A stretch of 64,000 bases of DNA from Winslowiella toletana (GCF_032164335.1 NZ_CP134152.1:1302001-1366000), one strand, 5' to 3'; positions 1 to 9,273 are shown, numbered from the stretch's first letter. The notes: generated by a model from the sequence alone, not told the origin. Translations and numbers: made by a program.

Positions 1-230
1 CGCTGCTCATAGCTGGTTACCTTTTCCAGCAGCCCATTATTAACCATCGCCTCCAGCGTTCGCCTGGCTGATTCCAAATGATGTCGTGATTTGAATGAGT
101 CCATGCCACTGAGCAGATATGCGACCCCGGATACATCGAACGGCGGCGCACCAATCTCACACGTTACCCACTCGCGGTGCTCAAGTTCGAAGAAACTCAG
201 TATCTCTTTTTTACGGCTGGTCATTCTCAT
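1..230 (-). CDS. Hypothetical protein, N-terminal part (runs off the left edge)
   Basis: An open frame on the minus strand starts at 230 (or at a second ATG at 224) and stays open to the first base of the window, giving about 75 residues. The start reads MRMTSRKKEILSFFELEH. The protein has alternating charged and hydrophobic stretches with a segment like 'ARRTLEAMVNNGLLEKV' that looks like the helix and wing of a small winged-helix DNA-binding domain. I do not recognise the family. Neighbouring integrase-arm-like repeats suggest a phage or integrative-element gene; this is inference only. Confidence 0.45.
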   Translation of the reverse strand, partial: MRMTSRKKEILSFFELEHREWVTCEIGAPPFDVSGVAYLLSGMDSFKSRHHLESARRTLEAMVNNGLLEKVTSYEQ

Positions 231-358
231 GGCTGGTGGCTTCCTTAATGTAGGAAAGATCTATCATACAATAAGGGTTTCAGCTTATTGCGTTATGCAG
301 TGAGTTGAATACGCCTGTTGTGGATAAAAAATAGCCAAAATGAGTTGTCACAAAAACA

Positions 359-525
359 TTTGGGGGTATCTTTGGGGGTATGTGTGATTTTGAAACTGAT
401 AAATACTTTTATTTAACATTGGTTTGTTGGTTATTATCCAATCCTGTAGGGGGTACCAATACAATTCAATGAGTTACCTTCCTTCTCCTGATTTCAAATT
501 TACCCCGTGGGACAAATTTGGGACA
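359..525. repeat. Short direct repeats resembling tyrosine-integrase arm sites
   Basis: The decamer TTTGGGGGTA occurs twice with a 2-base spacer (359-368 and 371-380), and TGGGACA recurs at 508-514 and 519-525. Repeats of this kind lie beside tyrosine-integrase genes of enterobacterial prophages and islands, where the integrase binds the arms of the attachment site. No integrase gene remains in the window, so this is read as a possible scar of a lost integration module. The 231-540 stretch otherwise shows no gene. Confidence 0.35.
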
Positions 526-544
526 GAGACATTAAAAATCGCAT

Positions 545-856
545 CAATATGTCGTGCATGCTCGGTTGAGTGGTTCGGTGCCAAATGAGCATAATGCTGT
601 ACCTGCGTAATACAGTCCGTCTGCCGTCGGGTTTTTCAGGACGGTTTTCCAGTATTTGTAGCTGCTGCGATGAATCCAGAACACATGGTAGAGTGTGGCC
701 ACAGGTTAACGCGCCCTAAGTTTCCCGATTATCGAGAACTGTTCGGGGAGGCTTTTGGCGTTTTTCCCTGACGCTCATCACGCAGTTGTTTTACCCATTT
801 TGTCATCGTAGAAAGGCCAACGTCCATAGCCCTGGCGGCGTCAGAGACGGTGTAAT
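545..856 (-). mobile_element. IS911-like (IS3 family) transposase remnant, 5' part
   Basis: Reading the minus strand from 856, the frame encodes [19 protein letters not shown] followed by [17 protein letters not shown], which matches the helix-turn-helix part of IS911 OrfA. Further down (about 700-590) a second piece, 'SSYKYWK' followed after a frameshift by '[12 protein letters not shown]', matches the start of IS911 OrfB. The parts are joined by deletion and out of frame, so the element is dead. Its counterpart, the 3' end of an IS911 OrfB, lies on the plus strand at 8,426-8,747, on the other side of the AT-rich biosynthetic operon. Confidence 0.7.
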
Positions 857-886
857 TTAAGGCTGACGACAAGAAGCCGGAATGGG

Positions 887-1111
887 ATGAATAGAACCGC
901 TTCCAAAAATAACATTTATGGGAGAAAAGGGGTCTGCTGGTGCAAGCGTAATGATAAATGTATTGCTTACATTATGCGCAACCAAAAACAAAAGAGCCTT
1001 GGGTATATCGAGAATATTCACGATGCAATTCGCTCGCGCGAGTCAGCGGAAATAACATCTGTTGAGTCTTTTAACCCGACAACGATGCTGCTATTACCAA
1101 TAGTCACTTAA
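887..1111 (+). pseudogene. AP2-domain fragment, probably of an HNH-AP2 homing endonuclease
   Basis: The 74-residue frame contains [17 protein letters not shown] and later QKQKSLGYIENIHDAIRS. This follows the AP2 DNA-binding pattern (N-x-x-G-x-x-GV-x-W, then a conserved LGYF-like strand and an alanine-rich helix) seen at the C-terminus of phage HNH homing endonucleases. No HNH half is found upstream; the IS911 remnant begins directly before it. It is therefore most likely the cut-off 3' end of such an endonuclease. A functional small protein cannot be excluded but is unlikely, since no ribosome-binding site is evident. Confidence 0.45.
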
Positions 1112-1130
1112 TCAATACAAAACAGCGTTT

Positions 1131-1163
1131 GAAAAACTGAGAGCCACTTTCACAACGGCTCTC
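1131..1163 (-). terminator. Rho-independent terminator of the small lipoprotein gene
   Basis: On the minus strand GAGAGCC and GGCTCTC form a 7-bp stem around an 11-nt loop, and the hairpin is followed by AGTTTTTC. It sits 36 bases past the stop of the lipoprotein gene at 1,199-1,519. Confidence 0.65.
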
Positions 1164-1198
1164 TAAGTCTTATGGAATGCTTCACAGCTTAGGGATAT

Positions 1199-1519
1199 TT
1201 AAACACATTTGAAAGTCAGGCGAGCAACGCCATTAACGAGTAAGTGTGTATCAATATCAGTTTTCACTTCTTGCATGGATTTATTTTGTACCCGACAAAA
1301 GTCAGTAGCTTTTTTAGTTGCAGTGCCAATAGCACCTGGAATACGACCTGCAGCAGGCGCGGCTTCAACTTCGGTGAGATAGTCTCCATTATCCAGCTTT
1401 TTGATATCTGACTGATACGTTAAGCCCAGGCCTTGAAACTGTGTTTTATCGTTTTGCACAGAACATCCGCTTAAAAAAGCACCAATTAAAACGGTAGCAG
1501 CAATGATTGAAATTTTCAT
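1199..1519 (-). CDS. Small lipoprotein of unknown function
   Basis: The 106-residue product starts MKISIIAATVLIGAFLSGC, a lipoprotein signal peptide with lipobox LSGC, so Cys19 should be lipidated and the mature protein anchored in the envelope. The rest (about 87 residues) is soluble, with a conserved-looking 'ARLTFKCV' end and one more internal Cys that could form a disulfide with the C-terminal Cys. I do not recognise the function. A terminator follows it. It stands alone between IS remnants and has no obvious partner. Confidence 0.7.
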   Translation of the reverse strand: MKISIIAATVLIGAFLSGCSVQNDKTQFQGLGLTYQSDIKKLDNGDYLTEVEAAPAAGRIPGAIGTATKKATDFCRVQNKSMQEVKTDIDTHLLVNGVARLTFKCV

Positions 1520-1821
1520 GTTAAGAATAGTCCTTATATATTTTGTTAGACGCTATATTACAAACCAGAATTAAACATTAAATAAACTGAATGCTGTATA
1601 TATATTGGCATAACGCTATCATATTGAATATATTGACTTTATGAAAAAAGAATTGATACGGGCCAGGTAGGCAGCCTTAACTGCTGAGACGACGCAATCA
1701 TCAAACAGTCCTCATCCCAGGGCGCATTTAAGCGTGCGCCCAATGATGAACCAGGAGAGTAATATGCCTGACCACTGCAAAATCACCGTAATACTCAATC
1801 AGGCGAGAGTGACGAAGGATT
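1520..1821. other. Gene-free stretch, promoter side of the lipoprotein gene
   Basis: The first 120 bases are AT-rich and should hold the promoter of the minus-strand lipoprotein gene. The remainder (about 1,660-1,820) has mixed composition and I see no supported gene; it probably includes the outer end of the next IS remnant. Confidence 0.4.
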
Positions 1822-2532
1822 AATCAATCGTATCCAGCCTGAGATGGCCTGTGGCCTTTACTCTATTGCGCTGGCCGATAGCTCTTGGGCTTATAAAGAG
1901 ATCCGTTTTAGTTCCACGCACTGTTTGAGATCCCGGCCAGATGATATTGTAGCCAGTATTCCTCCGCCGCCAGGTTTTCAGTAATTCATGCGGAGGTTCA
2001 CAGTTAACCTCTGACAGCCATCTTTCAGTGATTTCCCGTACTTCATTCAGGATTGTGAACAGATAAATCATGGACTTCTGTTCGGTAAGTGCGGTTAAGC
2101 ATTTCTATATAGTATTCTGTGTCGGCTTTTCTCGTCTGATAAATCCCAGTTTTACAGCGTACAGTGATAAAGCGTTATGCTCAGGTTCAGTGCCCGGCAT
2201 GCCTGACGAATACTGAGGCAGAATGTCGTGGTAAGATGCTTAACCAGTTCACGCTTAAGGCTGGTTTTAACGTTTTTTTCGATGACATCTTTGAATGCAC
2301 GACACTCCAGACTCAGGTCAACACACATCTGCTTAAGACATTGGTTTACGTTTTCAAGGTCTTTTGTCTTATTAATATCAGACGCTTCCATGTCACCTTA
2401 CTTAGATTTCCAGTTGTAGTAAGCCGCTTCAGAGATACCGTCCTCATGGCAGATATCTTTCACGGCTCGTCCGGCTACAATCGATTTAATTACAGTGATG
2501 ATCTGATGCTCAATAAAAAGAGCTTTACGCAT
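1822..2532 (-). mobile_element. IS3-family element remnant (orfA with stop, degraded orfB)
   Basis: From ATG 2,532, behind a GGAGAT ribosome-binding site, the minus strand encodes MRKALFIEHQIITVIKSIVA, then an HTH ending YYNWKSK and a TAA where the frame should continue. The continuation (MEASDINKTKDLENVNQ; then LKQMCVDLSLECRAFKDVIE) and an OrfB start (RQACRALNLSITLYH) are in one frame, and the tail (TILNEVREITERWLSEVNCE, then PPHEL) is the C-terminal motif of IS3-family OrfB. Most of the DDE catalytic core is missing. The element is inactive. Confidence 0.7.
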
Positions 2533-2934
2533 AGCGATCTCCTTCGTTGGCGGGATGAGTACGCTGGAAGACACCTAAATATGAATGGCACGATTACAGA
2601 GGGTACAACATGATCGTTAGTAAAAGATTATGTGATATTAACCACGAAAAAAGAAAGGTATTAAATGTCAATACATTTTATATAAAAAGAGATATATCAC
2701 ATACAATTCTTGTAGTGTAGATAAAAAGTTTACATTATTTATTATATGCAGAATTTAAAACTATGAATAGATTAGCGCGCTAATTTAGAAGTGCGTTTTG
2801 TTCAAAAAAAATACGCTTATTGAGCGCTTTACGCGAAACGGGCCGGTTTACAGTGGTTAAAAAAAAGATAACTGAGTGTTATAGTTTTTATGGGAAATTA
2901 ATTAGGCAGCGAATCTGTAGCAATGGAGTGCCAG
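2533..2934 (+). promoter_or_regulatory. AT-rich leader and likely promoter region of the peptide cluster
   Basis: After the IS remnant the sequence becomes strongly AT-rich and holds no supported gene. It precedes the first gene of the operon at 2,935, so the operon promoter is expected here; TTTACA at about 2,730 followed by TTATATG-like sequence is a possible but weak sigma-70 match. AT-rich upstream DNA on a transferred cluster would be expected to attract H-NS silencing (inference). The start at 2,935 is favoured over 2,923 because GGAG at 2,925-2,928 lies 6 bases upstream of it. Confidence 0.3.
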
Positions 2935-3798
2935 ATGAATTCAATGATTTACAGTGCTGAATGTGGTGGGACCTTGGGGGAAATTTTTCAAGGCCCTATG
3001 TTTACAAAGGAAGGGACTGAAATATCAATAATTTCAGCATTATCGAAAAACATGACAAAAGCAGTATTCCGTCCTGGCGAATATTGTAACCTTGAATCTT
3101 TAGGCAAAATTAAAGTAAAAAAAACTTTATCAAACTTCTTCGAAAAAGTTTCAACTTCAAGAATTGAAGGGCAGTGGCATTTTGATAGTGACATAGTTAT
3201 CGGTGCAGGTATGTCGAGTTCTACAGCGGATATCATAGCCAGTCTGAGATGCATTTGTAGAGCATTAGATATTATACCAACACTTGATAACTTTATTGAA
3301 TGCCTCAAAGATGTCGAGCGTTCTGATTCGGTTTACATTGATGTTCCTTGCATGTACATGAGTCAGCAGCAAAAAATTGTTGATTTATATAGACCTATAG
3401 GAAAAATATATTGTATTTATGCTCTTGAACAAAAAAGAATAGATACTTCAAAAACACGTGAAATTTTAATTTCACATTATAATGATGAAGTTAAGAGTTA
3501 TTCCGAGTTGTCTAGAAAAGTTCGTGAGTCTTTTTTTGATTCTAATAAAATTCAAGTCATAAATTGTTCAACCCATAGTGCAGATTTATCTCAAGGTGTT
3601 ATTCCTAAAAAATCATATCACAGCCTTAAAAGTAAACTAAAGAATGCCAGCGCGGATGGAATGATTGTTGCTCATACAGGTTCACTCATAGGATACCTAT
3701 ATGCATCGAAACCAGATGATAAAAATATAGCCTTTGCAAAGGATATATTTGAAGAACAGGGATTGCAAGCCTGTTATGGGGAGATTTTTGATGTTTAG
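2935..3798 (+). CDS. PduX-like GHMP-superfamily amino-acid kinase
   Basis: The product (about 287 residues) has the GHMP kinase layout: an N-terminal GGTLGEIFQG like the GTCGELVQG of PduX, the phosphate-binding loop GAGMSSSTAD at about residues 90-99, an ERSDSVYID segment, and a C-terminal AHTGSLIGYLY like the HTGSLAG motif of PduX. PduX phosphorylates L-threonine for cobalamin assembly. No cobalamin or propanediol gene is near; the next gene is a PLP enzyme of the cysteine-synthase fold. The likely role is to activate serine, threonine or a related hydroxy amino acid by O-phosphorylation so that the PLP enzyme can replace the phosphate. The stop overlaps the next start by 8 bases, so the two are translationally coupled. 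Codon use and base composition are much more AT-rich than the genes right of 11 kb. Function is inferred, not known. Confidence 0.7.
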   Translation: MNSMIYSAECGGTLGEIFQGPMFTKEGTEISIISALSKNMTKAVFRPGEYCNLESLGKIKVKKTLSNFFEKVSTSRIEGQWHFDSDIVIGAGMSSSTADIIASLRCICRALDIIPTLDNFIECLKDVERSDSVYIDVPCMYMSQQQKIVDLYRPIGKIYCIYALEQKRIDTSKTREILISHYNDEVKSYSELSRKVRESFFDSNKIQVINCSTHSADLSQGVIPKKSYHSLKSKLKNASADGMIVAHTGSLIGYLYASKPDDKNIAFAKDIFEEQGLQACYGEIFDV

Positions 3799-4813
3799 TC
3801 ATATTGCAGATGCATTAAAAACACCCGACATCGTAAAATTAAAAAATAATTTGTACATTGCTCGTTTTGAGTCAATGAAAATTTTTTCTACACTCCATGC
3901 AGTTGGGAAGCTTTTAGAGAATGGAGTCATAAATTCCAACACTACCCTCATTGATAGCTCAAGTGGAATTTATGCTTATGCATTGGCATTGGCTTGCCAT
4001 AAGTATGGTTTGGATTGTCATATTGTTGCCTCGAAGGCAGTCGACACTTCAATGAGGATTCAATTACAACTTCTCGGAGCTTATGTAGAAGGAGTCCCTT
4101 CTGCGGGAAGCCTAAAACACGATCAAAATTGTCGAGTTGAAAAAGTAGAGAAATTAATAAAGGAAAGAAAAAATTATTATTGGATGCAACAATATCATAA
4201 CGATATTCATTATTGCGGCTATGAAGAGTTCGCTAAAATTATAATAGAAGAACTTGATTGTAAGGAGATTACGGTCGTAGGTGGTGTGGGTTCTGGATGT
4301 TCAACAGGTGCTGTTGGAATCTATTTAAGACAGAAAAATGTTACAGTTAATCTCTGTGGTATTCAACCTTTTGGTAGTATTACATTCGGATCGCAAGAAG
4401 TTGAAGATCCAGAAATTATAATTGCTGGTATCGGTAGTGCCATAGATTTTCAGAATGTCAAATATAATAATTATGATTCGATAGATTGGCTTTCATTTGA
4501 TGTTTGTCTTAGTGGAACGATTGAGCTGATGAGAAAGCATGCAGTGTTTGCTGGTCTTTCTAGCGGAGGAAGCTACTGCGTTGGAAGCCGAGAAGTCCGC
4601 TTAAGGCCTGATATTCCCTGTCTCATTATAGCACCCGACACAGGACACAGATATGTGGAAACTGTTTTTACCCGGCATGAGGAAGCTAAGGAAGTCGATT
4701 TATTCGAGCCTGTAATTATAAGTGCTTCGAGTGAGCTTTCTCTACCTTGGTCCAGATACCAGTGGAATAGAAAAAATAAACAACATTTGAATGAATTTTT
4801 ATCAAAACGATGA
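3791..4813 (+). CDS. PLP-dependent fold-type II synthase (cysteine synthase/SbnA superfamily)
   Basis: The 340-residue product follows the cysteine synthase/threonine synthase fold. A probable Schiff-base lysine lies in FESMKIFSTL (about K30), DSSSGIYAYALALA (about residues 55-68) occupies the place of the usual SGNTG loop, and GVGSGCSTGAVG is the PLP-phosphate glycine loop. Asn of the SGN motif is replaced by Ile, so substrate handling is unusual. Start 3,791 is chosen because GGGGAG lies just upstream and it overlaps the kinase stop. In context it probably uses an O-phospho amino acid made by the kinase and an amine or other nucleophile to build a non-protein amino acid such as a diamino acid. 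The donor and product are unknown. Confidence 0.75.
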   Translation: MFSHIADALKTPDIVKLKNNLYIARFESMKIFSTLHAVGKLLENGVINSNTTLIDSSSGIYAYALALACHKYGLDCHIVASKAVDTSMRIQLQLLGAYVEGVPSAGSLKHDQNCRVEKVEKLIKERKNYYWMQQYHNDIHYCGYEEFAKIIIEELDCKEITVVGGVGSGCSTGAVGIYLRQKNVTVNLCGIQPFGSITFGSQEVEDPEIIIAGIGSAIDFQNVKYNNYDSIDWLSFDVCLSGTIELMRKHAVFAGLSSGGSYCVGSREVRLRPDIPCLIIAPDTGHRYVETVFTRHEEAKEVDLFEPVIISASSELSLPWSRYQWNRKNKQHLNEFLSKR

Positions 4814-4821
4814 GGTTGATT

Positions 4822-6015
4822 ATGAATTTTGTACTGGTTGAAGCGTTAACTTTTGGTTTGGGAAAACTTGTGAAAGCTGCTGAAGAATTGGATGCTACAC
4901 TCCATCTTCTTACATATAATAGAAATATATATTTTTATGAGTTAGAAAAAATTAAAACTAATCGTCTTGTTTTGGTGGAAATTGACACTTTTAAAAACGA
5001 TAACGTCATTGAGTATTGTCGAAAATTGGAGGGTTTTTCTGGTATAATTAATCTAACCGATACCTGGACTCTATCCGTTCAAGAAATCTCATCTATCCTG
5101 GGTATTACTGGACAAAACCCTAAATCGACATCAATATGTAGGAATAAAGCTTTGCTTCGCAAGATATTAAAGGAAAATGATTTAACATCTGGTGTTTATA
5201 CAGATGTGGATTTGTCATCAGATACCGTAAGCGAAGACTTTGTATTTCCAGTTATTATTAAAGATCCAACTGGTACAGGTTCGAAGAATGTTTGGTTTGC
5301 AGAGGATAAAATCAAAGCTAACAACATTATTCTTGCAGAGAAGAAAAATAAAAATTTAAAAAGATTACTGGTGGAAACTTACTTTTGTGGAACATTATAT
5401 AGTGTAGAAACAATTAGCTTTCGTGGCGAAACCAGAGTAATAGCTGTTTCAAGCCGAGTGCTTTCTGACATGCCACTCTTTATGGAGAAAGCAATCTCTC
5501 TGCCGATTAACGCTGAAAGTAGTGAACTTAAAGGTGTAGAAGAATGGATAGTAAACGTGCTTACAGCGATATCATACACTGATGGTTTTGCACACACAGA
5601 GTTCATAGTTACAGCAAATGGTTTCGAGGTGGTAGAGGTAAACCCGCGTCTTGGTGGAGTTCAAATTGGTGAGGCTCTTTGTCAGGCCTACAACTATAAC
5701 GTATATAAAGCATTCATCGAAATGGCAATGGGAGTCAGACCAGAGTTATTTGATATTGAGTTAATACCTGAAACATATACTGGACAAGTATTTATTTATG
5801 CCAGTGAACCCGGTCGTTTCCAAAAAATTAATGATACTTTAATCAATAAAGACAGAACAAAAATATATCCTTGTGCTTTGCCAGGTAAAGAAATTATTTC
5901 CGTTACCGATCAGTCTGCATGTGTTGCGATATTGTTAACAACAGCTGAGAATAGTGAAATGGCTTTATTGAATGCTTTGTCGGAAGCAAATAAGGCATTA
6001 GTACTAATGGACTAA
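4822..6015 (+). CDS. ATP-grasp amino-acid ligase, first of two
   Basis: About 397 residues. The central part holds VFPVIIKDPTGTGSKNVWF, the ATP-grasp B-domain lysine and glycine loop, and FEVVEVNPRLGGVQIGE is the Mg-binding Glu/Asn motif typical of carboxylate-amine ligases of the BacD/DdaF type. Such enzymes activate an amino acid as acyl phosphate and join it to a second amine, in the cytoplasm. The gene overlaps or abuts the PLP synthase stop (alternative ATG at 4,810); GAGG at 4,813-4,816 favours 4,822. Its partner ligase lies two genes downstream, suggesting two bond-forming steps or two different substrates. No NRPS carrier domains are present anywhere in the cluster. Confidence 0.8.
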   Translation: MNFVLVEALTFGLGKLVKAAEELDATLHLLTYNRNIYFYELEKIKTNRLVLVEIDTFKNDNVIEYCRKLEGFSGIINLTDTWTLSVQEISSILGITGQNPKSTSICRNKALLRKILKENDLTSGVYTDVDLSSDTVSEDFVFPVIIKDPTGTGSKNVWFAEDKIKANNIILAEKKNKNLKRLLVETYFCGTLYSVETISFRGETRVIAVSSRVLSDMPLFMEKAISLPINAESSELKGVEEWIVNVLTAISYTDGFAHTEFIVTANGFEVVEVNPRLGGVQIGEALCQAYNYNVYKAFIEMAMGVRPELFDIELIPETYTGQVFIYASEPGRFQKINDTLINKDRTKIYPCALPGKEIISVTDQSACVAILLTTAENSEMALLNALSEANKALVLMD

Positions 6016-6017
6016 GT

Positions 6018-7199
6018 ATGCTTAATATAAAATTTAATACTTTTAGCAGTAATGTAAAACTTATACTTATTACTTCCTTATTAAGTAATATAGGTATATT
6101 TATGATTATCCCATTTTTAGCAATTTATCTTAGTAAGCTAGAAACAATAACAACAGCTCAAGTAGGACTTATTATTGGTGTTGCTTTCTGGTGTCAGCGG
6201 GCTGGTTCATTCTTCGGCGGTTTAATGTCTGACTATTTGCATATTAAAGGGACGATGCTACTTGGACTTACAATAAGAATCCCAGGTTATTTACTTGTCG
6301 GTTATGTTGATAGTTTTTATCTTCTTCTTATCGCATGTTCGATAATTGGGTTAGGGAGCAGTATCTATCTCCCTGCAGCAAAATCCTATCTTGTAAAAGT
6401 TACAAGTGATAAAGATAAGATAGATGTATTGTCAACACGCATGATATTTTCAAACATAGGTGTAGCTATAGGGCCTGTTATTGGGATGTCTGTTTTTACA
6501 CTATCGCCTTCAGTGCTTTTTGTAACTGTAGCCGTTATTTTTTCAATACTCACCTTAATGAATTTAAAGCTTGAAGGTCGTAATGAAAGGTTAGCATCAA
6601 GTCAAGTAAGTGCTAAGGATTTTGGTGTTCTGCTTACGAATAGAATGATGATTGCAATTGCACTTTTCATGTTCCTCTTTATGGCATTTTACATGCAGAT
6701 TGAAGTTACAATTCCTATATTTAGCAGTGAGAAATTTGACAATAAGATTGTAAGCTACATTTTTATTTGTAATGCTTTCATTGTCATATTCTTTCAATCT
6801 GCAATATCTAAATGGGCATGCAATGGGGCAGCTAAAAAAGTAATCTCAATTACTTTTATTCTGTTTTCATTATGTTTTTTACTGATGAATATGATAAAGG
6901 ATAGTTATGCTCTTGTTTTTTTAGCTGTGATTGTTTTCTCTTTTGCAGAGATAATAATACAGATTCGTCTTGATTACGATGCAACAAATGTTAGCAAGAA
7001 AATGGTCGCTACTACATTTGGTATAATGAGTCTTGCGGGCGCTTTTGGTGGGTTGGTAGGGAGTTACATTGGAACACTGCTTTATACCTCTGGATTGATG
7101 GGAATCAGTATTTGGGGTGTTTTGTCTTTGTCTTCAGCAATCGTAGCAATGGTCTGTATTTTGAACCCTGATAATGGATCAGACGGAATTATTAAATGA
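6018..7199 (+). CDS. MFS transporter of the peptide cluster
   Basis: The 393-residue product is almost wholly hydrophobic with about 12 membrane segments; the loop between helices 2 and 3 reads GGLMSDYLHIKGTMLLG, the MFS motif A. It lies between the two ligase genes, 2 bases after the first and overlapping the second by ATGA, so it is part of the same transcript. The expected role is export of, and self-protection against, the cluster product, as for the MFS gene of the dapdiamide cluster. Uptake of a precursor is possible but less likely. Confidence 0.8.
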   Translation: MLNIKFNTFSSNVKLILITSLLSNIGIFMIIPFLAIYLSKLETITTAQVGLIIGVAFWCQRAGSFFGGLMSDYLHIKGTMLLGLTIRIPGYLLVGYVDSFYLLLIACSIIGLGSSIYLPAAKSYLVKVTSDKDKIDVLSTRMIFSNIGVAIGPVIGMSVFTLSPSVLFVTVAVIFSILTLMNLKLEGRNERLASSQVSAKDFGVLLTNRMMIAIALFMFLFMAFYMQIEVTIPIFSSEKFDNKIVSYIFICNAFIVIFFQSAISKWACNGAAKKVISITFILFSLCFLLMNMIKDSYALVFLAVIVFSFAEIIIQIRLDYDATNVSKKMVATTFGIMSLAGAFGGLVGSYIGTLLYTSGLMGISIWGVLSLSSAIVAMVCILNPDNGSDGIIK

Positions 7200-8377
7200 A
7201 AAAACACATAGTCCTTATTTCACCTCATGCAGCCATGGTAGACTGTGCTTTGTATCATAACTTGATTATTACTATCATTGATAAGGTAGAAAATGCTGGT
7301 AATTACGTTGGTCTTACTGGTGTGCAGGTTTTTTTATATGATTTTCAGGATGCTGACTTATCGAAAAAACTACTTTCCTCTATCAATATCTCTCAACCTA
7401 TACATGCTATAGTTACACTTACTGAAAAATCACTGAGAATCGCTGCTGAACTTTCAGCTTTTTTTGATTTGCCTGGTTTGGCACCCAATGTCATTGAAAT
7501 TATTCATGACAAGAATGAAATGAGAAAATTTCTTTGTGATAAAGGAAATTTCTCTGTTAAATATTGCCATCCAGGGAATATCAAAGAATTGAGTGTATTT
7601 GCCGAATCTGCTGGTTATCCGATTATAGTGAAACCAGTTGATGGTTATGGTAGTCAAAATGTAAAGAAGATAAACTCAATTGATGAGTTTGAAGAAGTTG
7701 ATTTCTCTATAGAGCTAATTGGTGAAGAGTTTCTATATGGGGATGAGTTTTCAGCAGAGTGTTTTTCCTTTAAGGGCAAACATCTTGTGGCGGGGATCAC
7801 ACGCAAAATTCTCATCGAGTCATCCGATGGAAAGAACTTTACAGAAATGGGGCATTGTGTTCCAGCAAATCTAACTGATGAAGTTAAAAATTTAATTGAA
7901 ACCTACATAGGAGATTTTCTTACCTTAATCGGTGTTGATAATGGCCCTACACATACTGAATTTAAGTTAGAAGGCAATAAGATAAGTATTATCGAAACTC
8001 ATAATAGAATTGGCGGTGATCGGATTTCTTCTTTGGTAAAAATGAGTACAGGTATTGATCTTGTCGAACTTTCAATGCTTTGGCCGTTAGGCTTATGTTC
8101 TGCAACTGATAAAGTCACATATTTTACTCACCATGCAGCGATCCGTTTTTTTAACCCCCCACCCGGAAAATTAATTAGTATTGCTGGAATTGAGAGGTTA
8201 AAACACAGTTCAAATGTCATTGATATTGAGATTGGCTGTAAATCTGGAGACATTATTAAGCCAATAGAGGATTCATTCAATCGTTATGGATTTGTCATAA
8301 CAACTGGAAGAAGTGAGGAAGAGGCAATAACTAACAGTATTGAGTCGGCTAAGAAATTAAAATTTTTGACGGTCTGA
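7196..8377 (+). CDS. ATP-grasp amino-acid ligase, second of two
   Basis: The 393-residue product has the ATP-grasp lysine and loop in YPIIVKPVDGYGSQNVK (about residues 141-157) and the metal-binding IIETHNRIGGDRIS (about residues 262-275). A second conserved stretch NGPTHTEFKLEG precedes it. It is clearly related to, but diverged from, the first ligase. The ATGA overlap with the MFS gene links translation. It is the last gene of the operon; no terminator is evident before the IS911 scrap that follows. The likely role is formation of an amide bond in a di- or tripeptide-type product. Confidence 0.8.
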   Translation: MKKHIVLISPHAAMVDCALYHNLIITIIDKVENAGNYVGLTGVQVFLYDFQDADLSKKLLSSINISQPIHAIVTLTEKSLRIAAELSAFFDLPGLAPNVIEIIHDKNEMRKFLCDKGNFSVKYCHPGNIKELSVFAESAGYPIIVKPVDGYGSQNVKKINSIDEFEEVDFSIELIGEEFLYGDEFSAECFSFKGKHLVAGITRKILIESSDGKNFTEMGHCVPANLTDEVKNLIETYIGDFLTLIGVDNGPTHTEFKLEGNKISIIETHNRIGGDRISSLVKMSTGIDLVELSMLWPLGLCSATDKVTYFTHHAAIRFFNPPPGKLISIAGIERLKHSSNVIDIEIGCKSGDIIKPIEDSFNRYGFVITTGRSEEEAITNSIESAKKLKFLTV

Positions 8378-8402
8378 ACAGTTCTTAATAAAGTGGTGTT
8401 AA

Positions 8403-8747
<345 letters not shown>

Positions 8748-9273
8748 ACACAATCTTCGCCGTGAAGATGGAACAGTTAGGACATCAGGCAAAAGCCGAA
8801 CAGATGGAACGTATCGTCTCTGAGAACGCTGACCTTGACTACGCATATGACCATATGAAACGCTGGCGTGACTGCACGACTAATAAACAGCGCTGTATGG
8901 CTGTCACCTGACGTTGTCTAAGGCTAAAGACCAGGGCTTAAAGGGCATGTGGTCAACCAAGTGCCTGAACGCAATGGATGCGGTGGGTGATTTTTAAGCA
9001 CCTTTAAGAATTTCTCAGAAAAATTTGTATAAGTATTAGATAGAGTAACATTCAAATTAACCCCCATAGGCCCCTGAGTTATCTGATGGTTTCCTGTGAG
9101 CACTTTAAGTGTCCTGCGAGCACATCATGGGGACTCTTTGATTTTGCTCAGGCAGCGGCAGGTGACACAAGAAGTGATACAAGGATGACACAAAAGTGAT
9201 TGACACTAAGTCAGACCGTATGATCTACTTATAGCTCATTCATAGTAAAAAAATCTTTATTATCAGTTACTTA
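8748..9273. other. Decayed DNA with TGACACAA-type direct repeats
   Basis: No intact gene is seen. Short open scraps remain (for example one ending at 8,911 and one ending at 8,998) whose origin I cannot name. At 9,162-9,206 four imperfect 11-12 base direct repeats occur (GTGACACAAGA, AGTGATACAAGG, ATGACACAAAA, AGTGATTGACAC). These resemble integrase arm sites or small iterons. They complement the repeats at 359-525 on the left of the operon. Confidence 0.35.

Noticed and set aside
2164-2613. 149-residue plus-strand frame
   Set aside because: It is the antisense of the IS3-family remnant, whose minus-strand reading matches OrfA/OrfB motifs.
9162-9206. CRISPR-like repeat array
   Set aside because: Repeats are 11-12 bases, imperfect and contiguous without spacers; no cas genes in the window.
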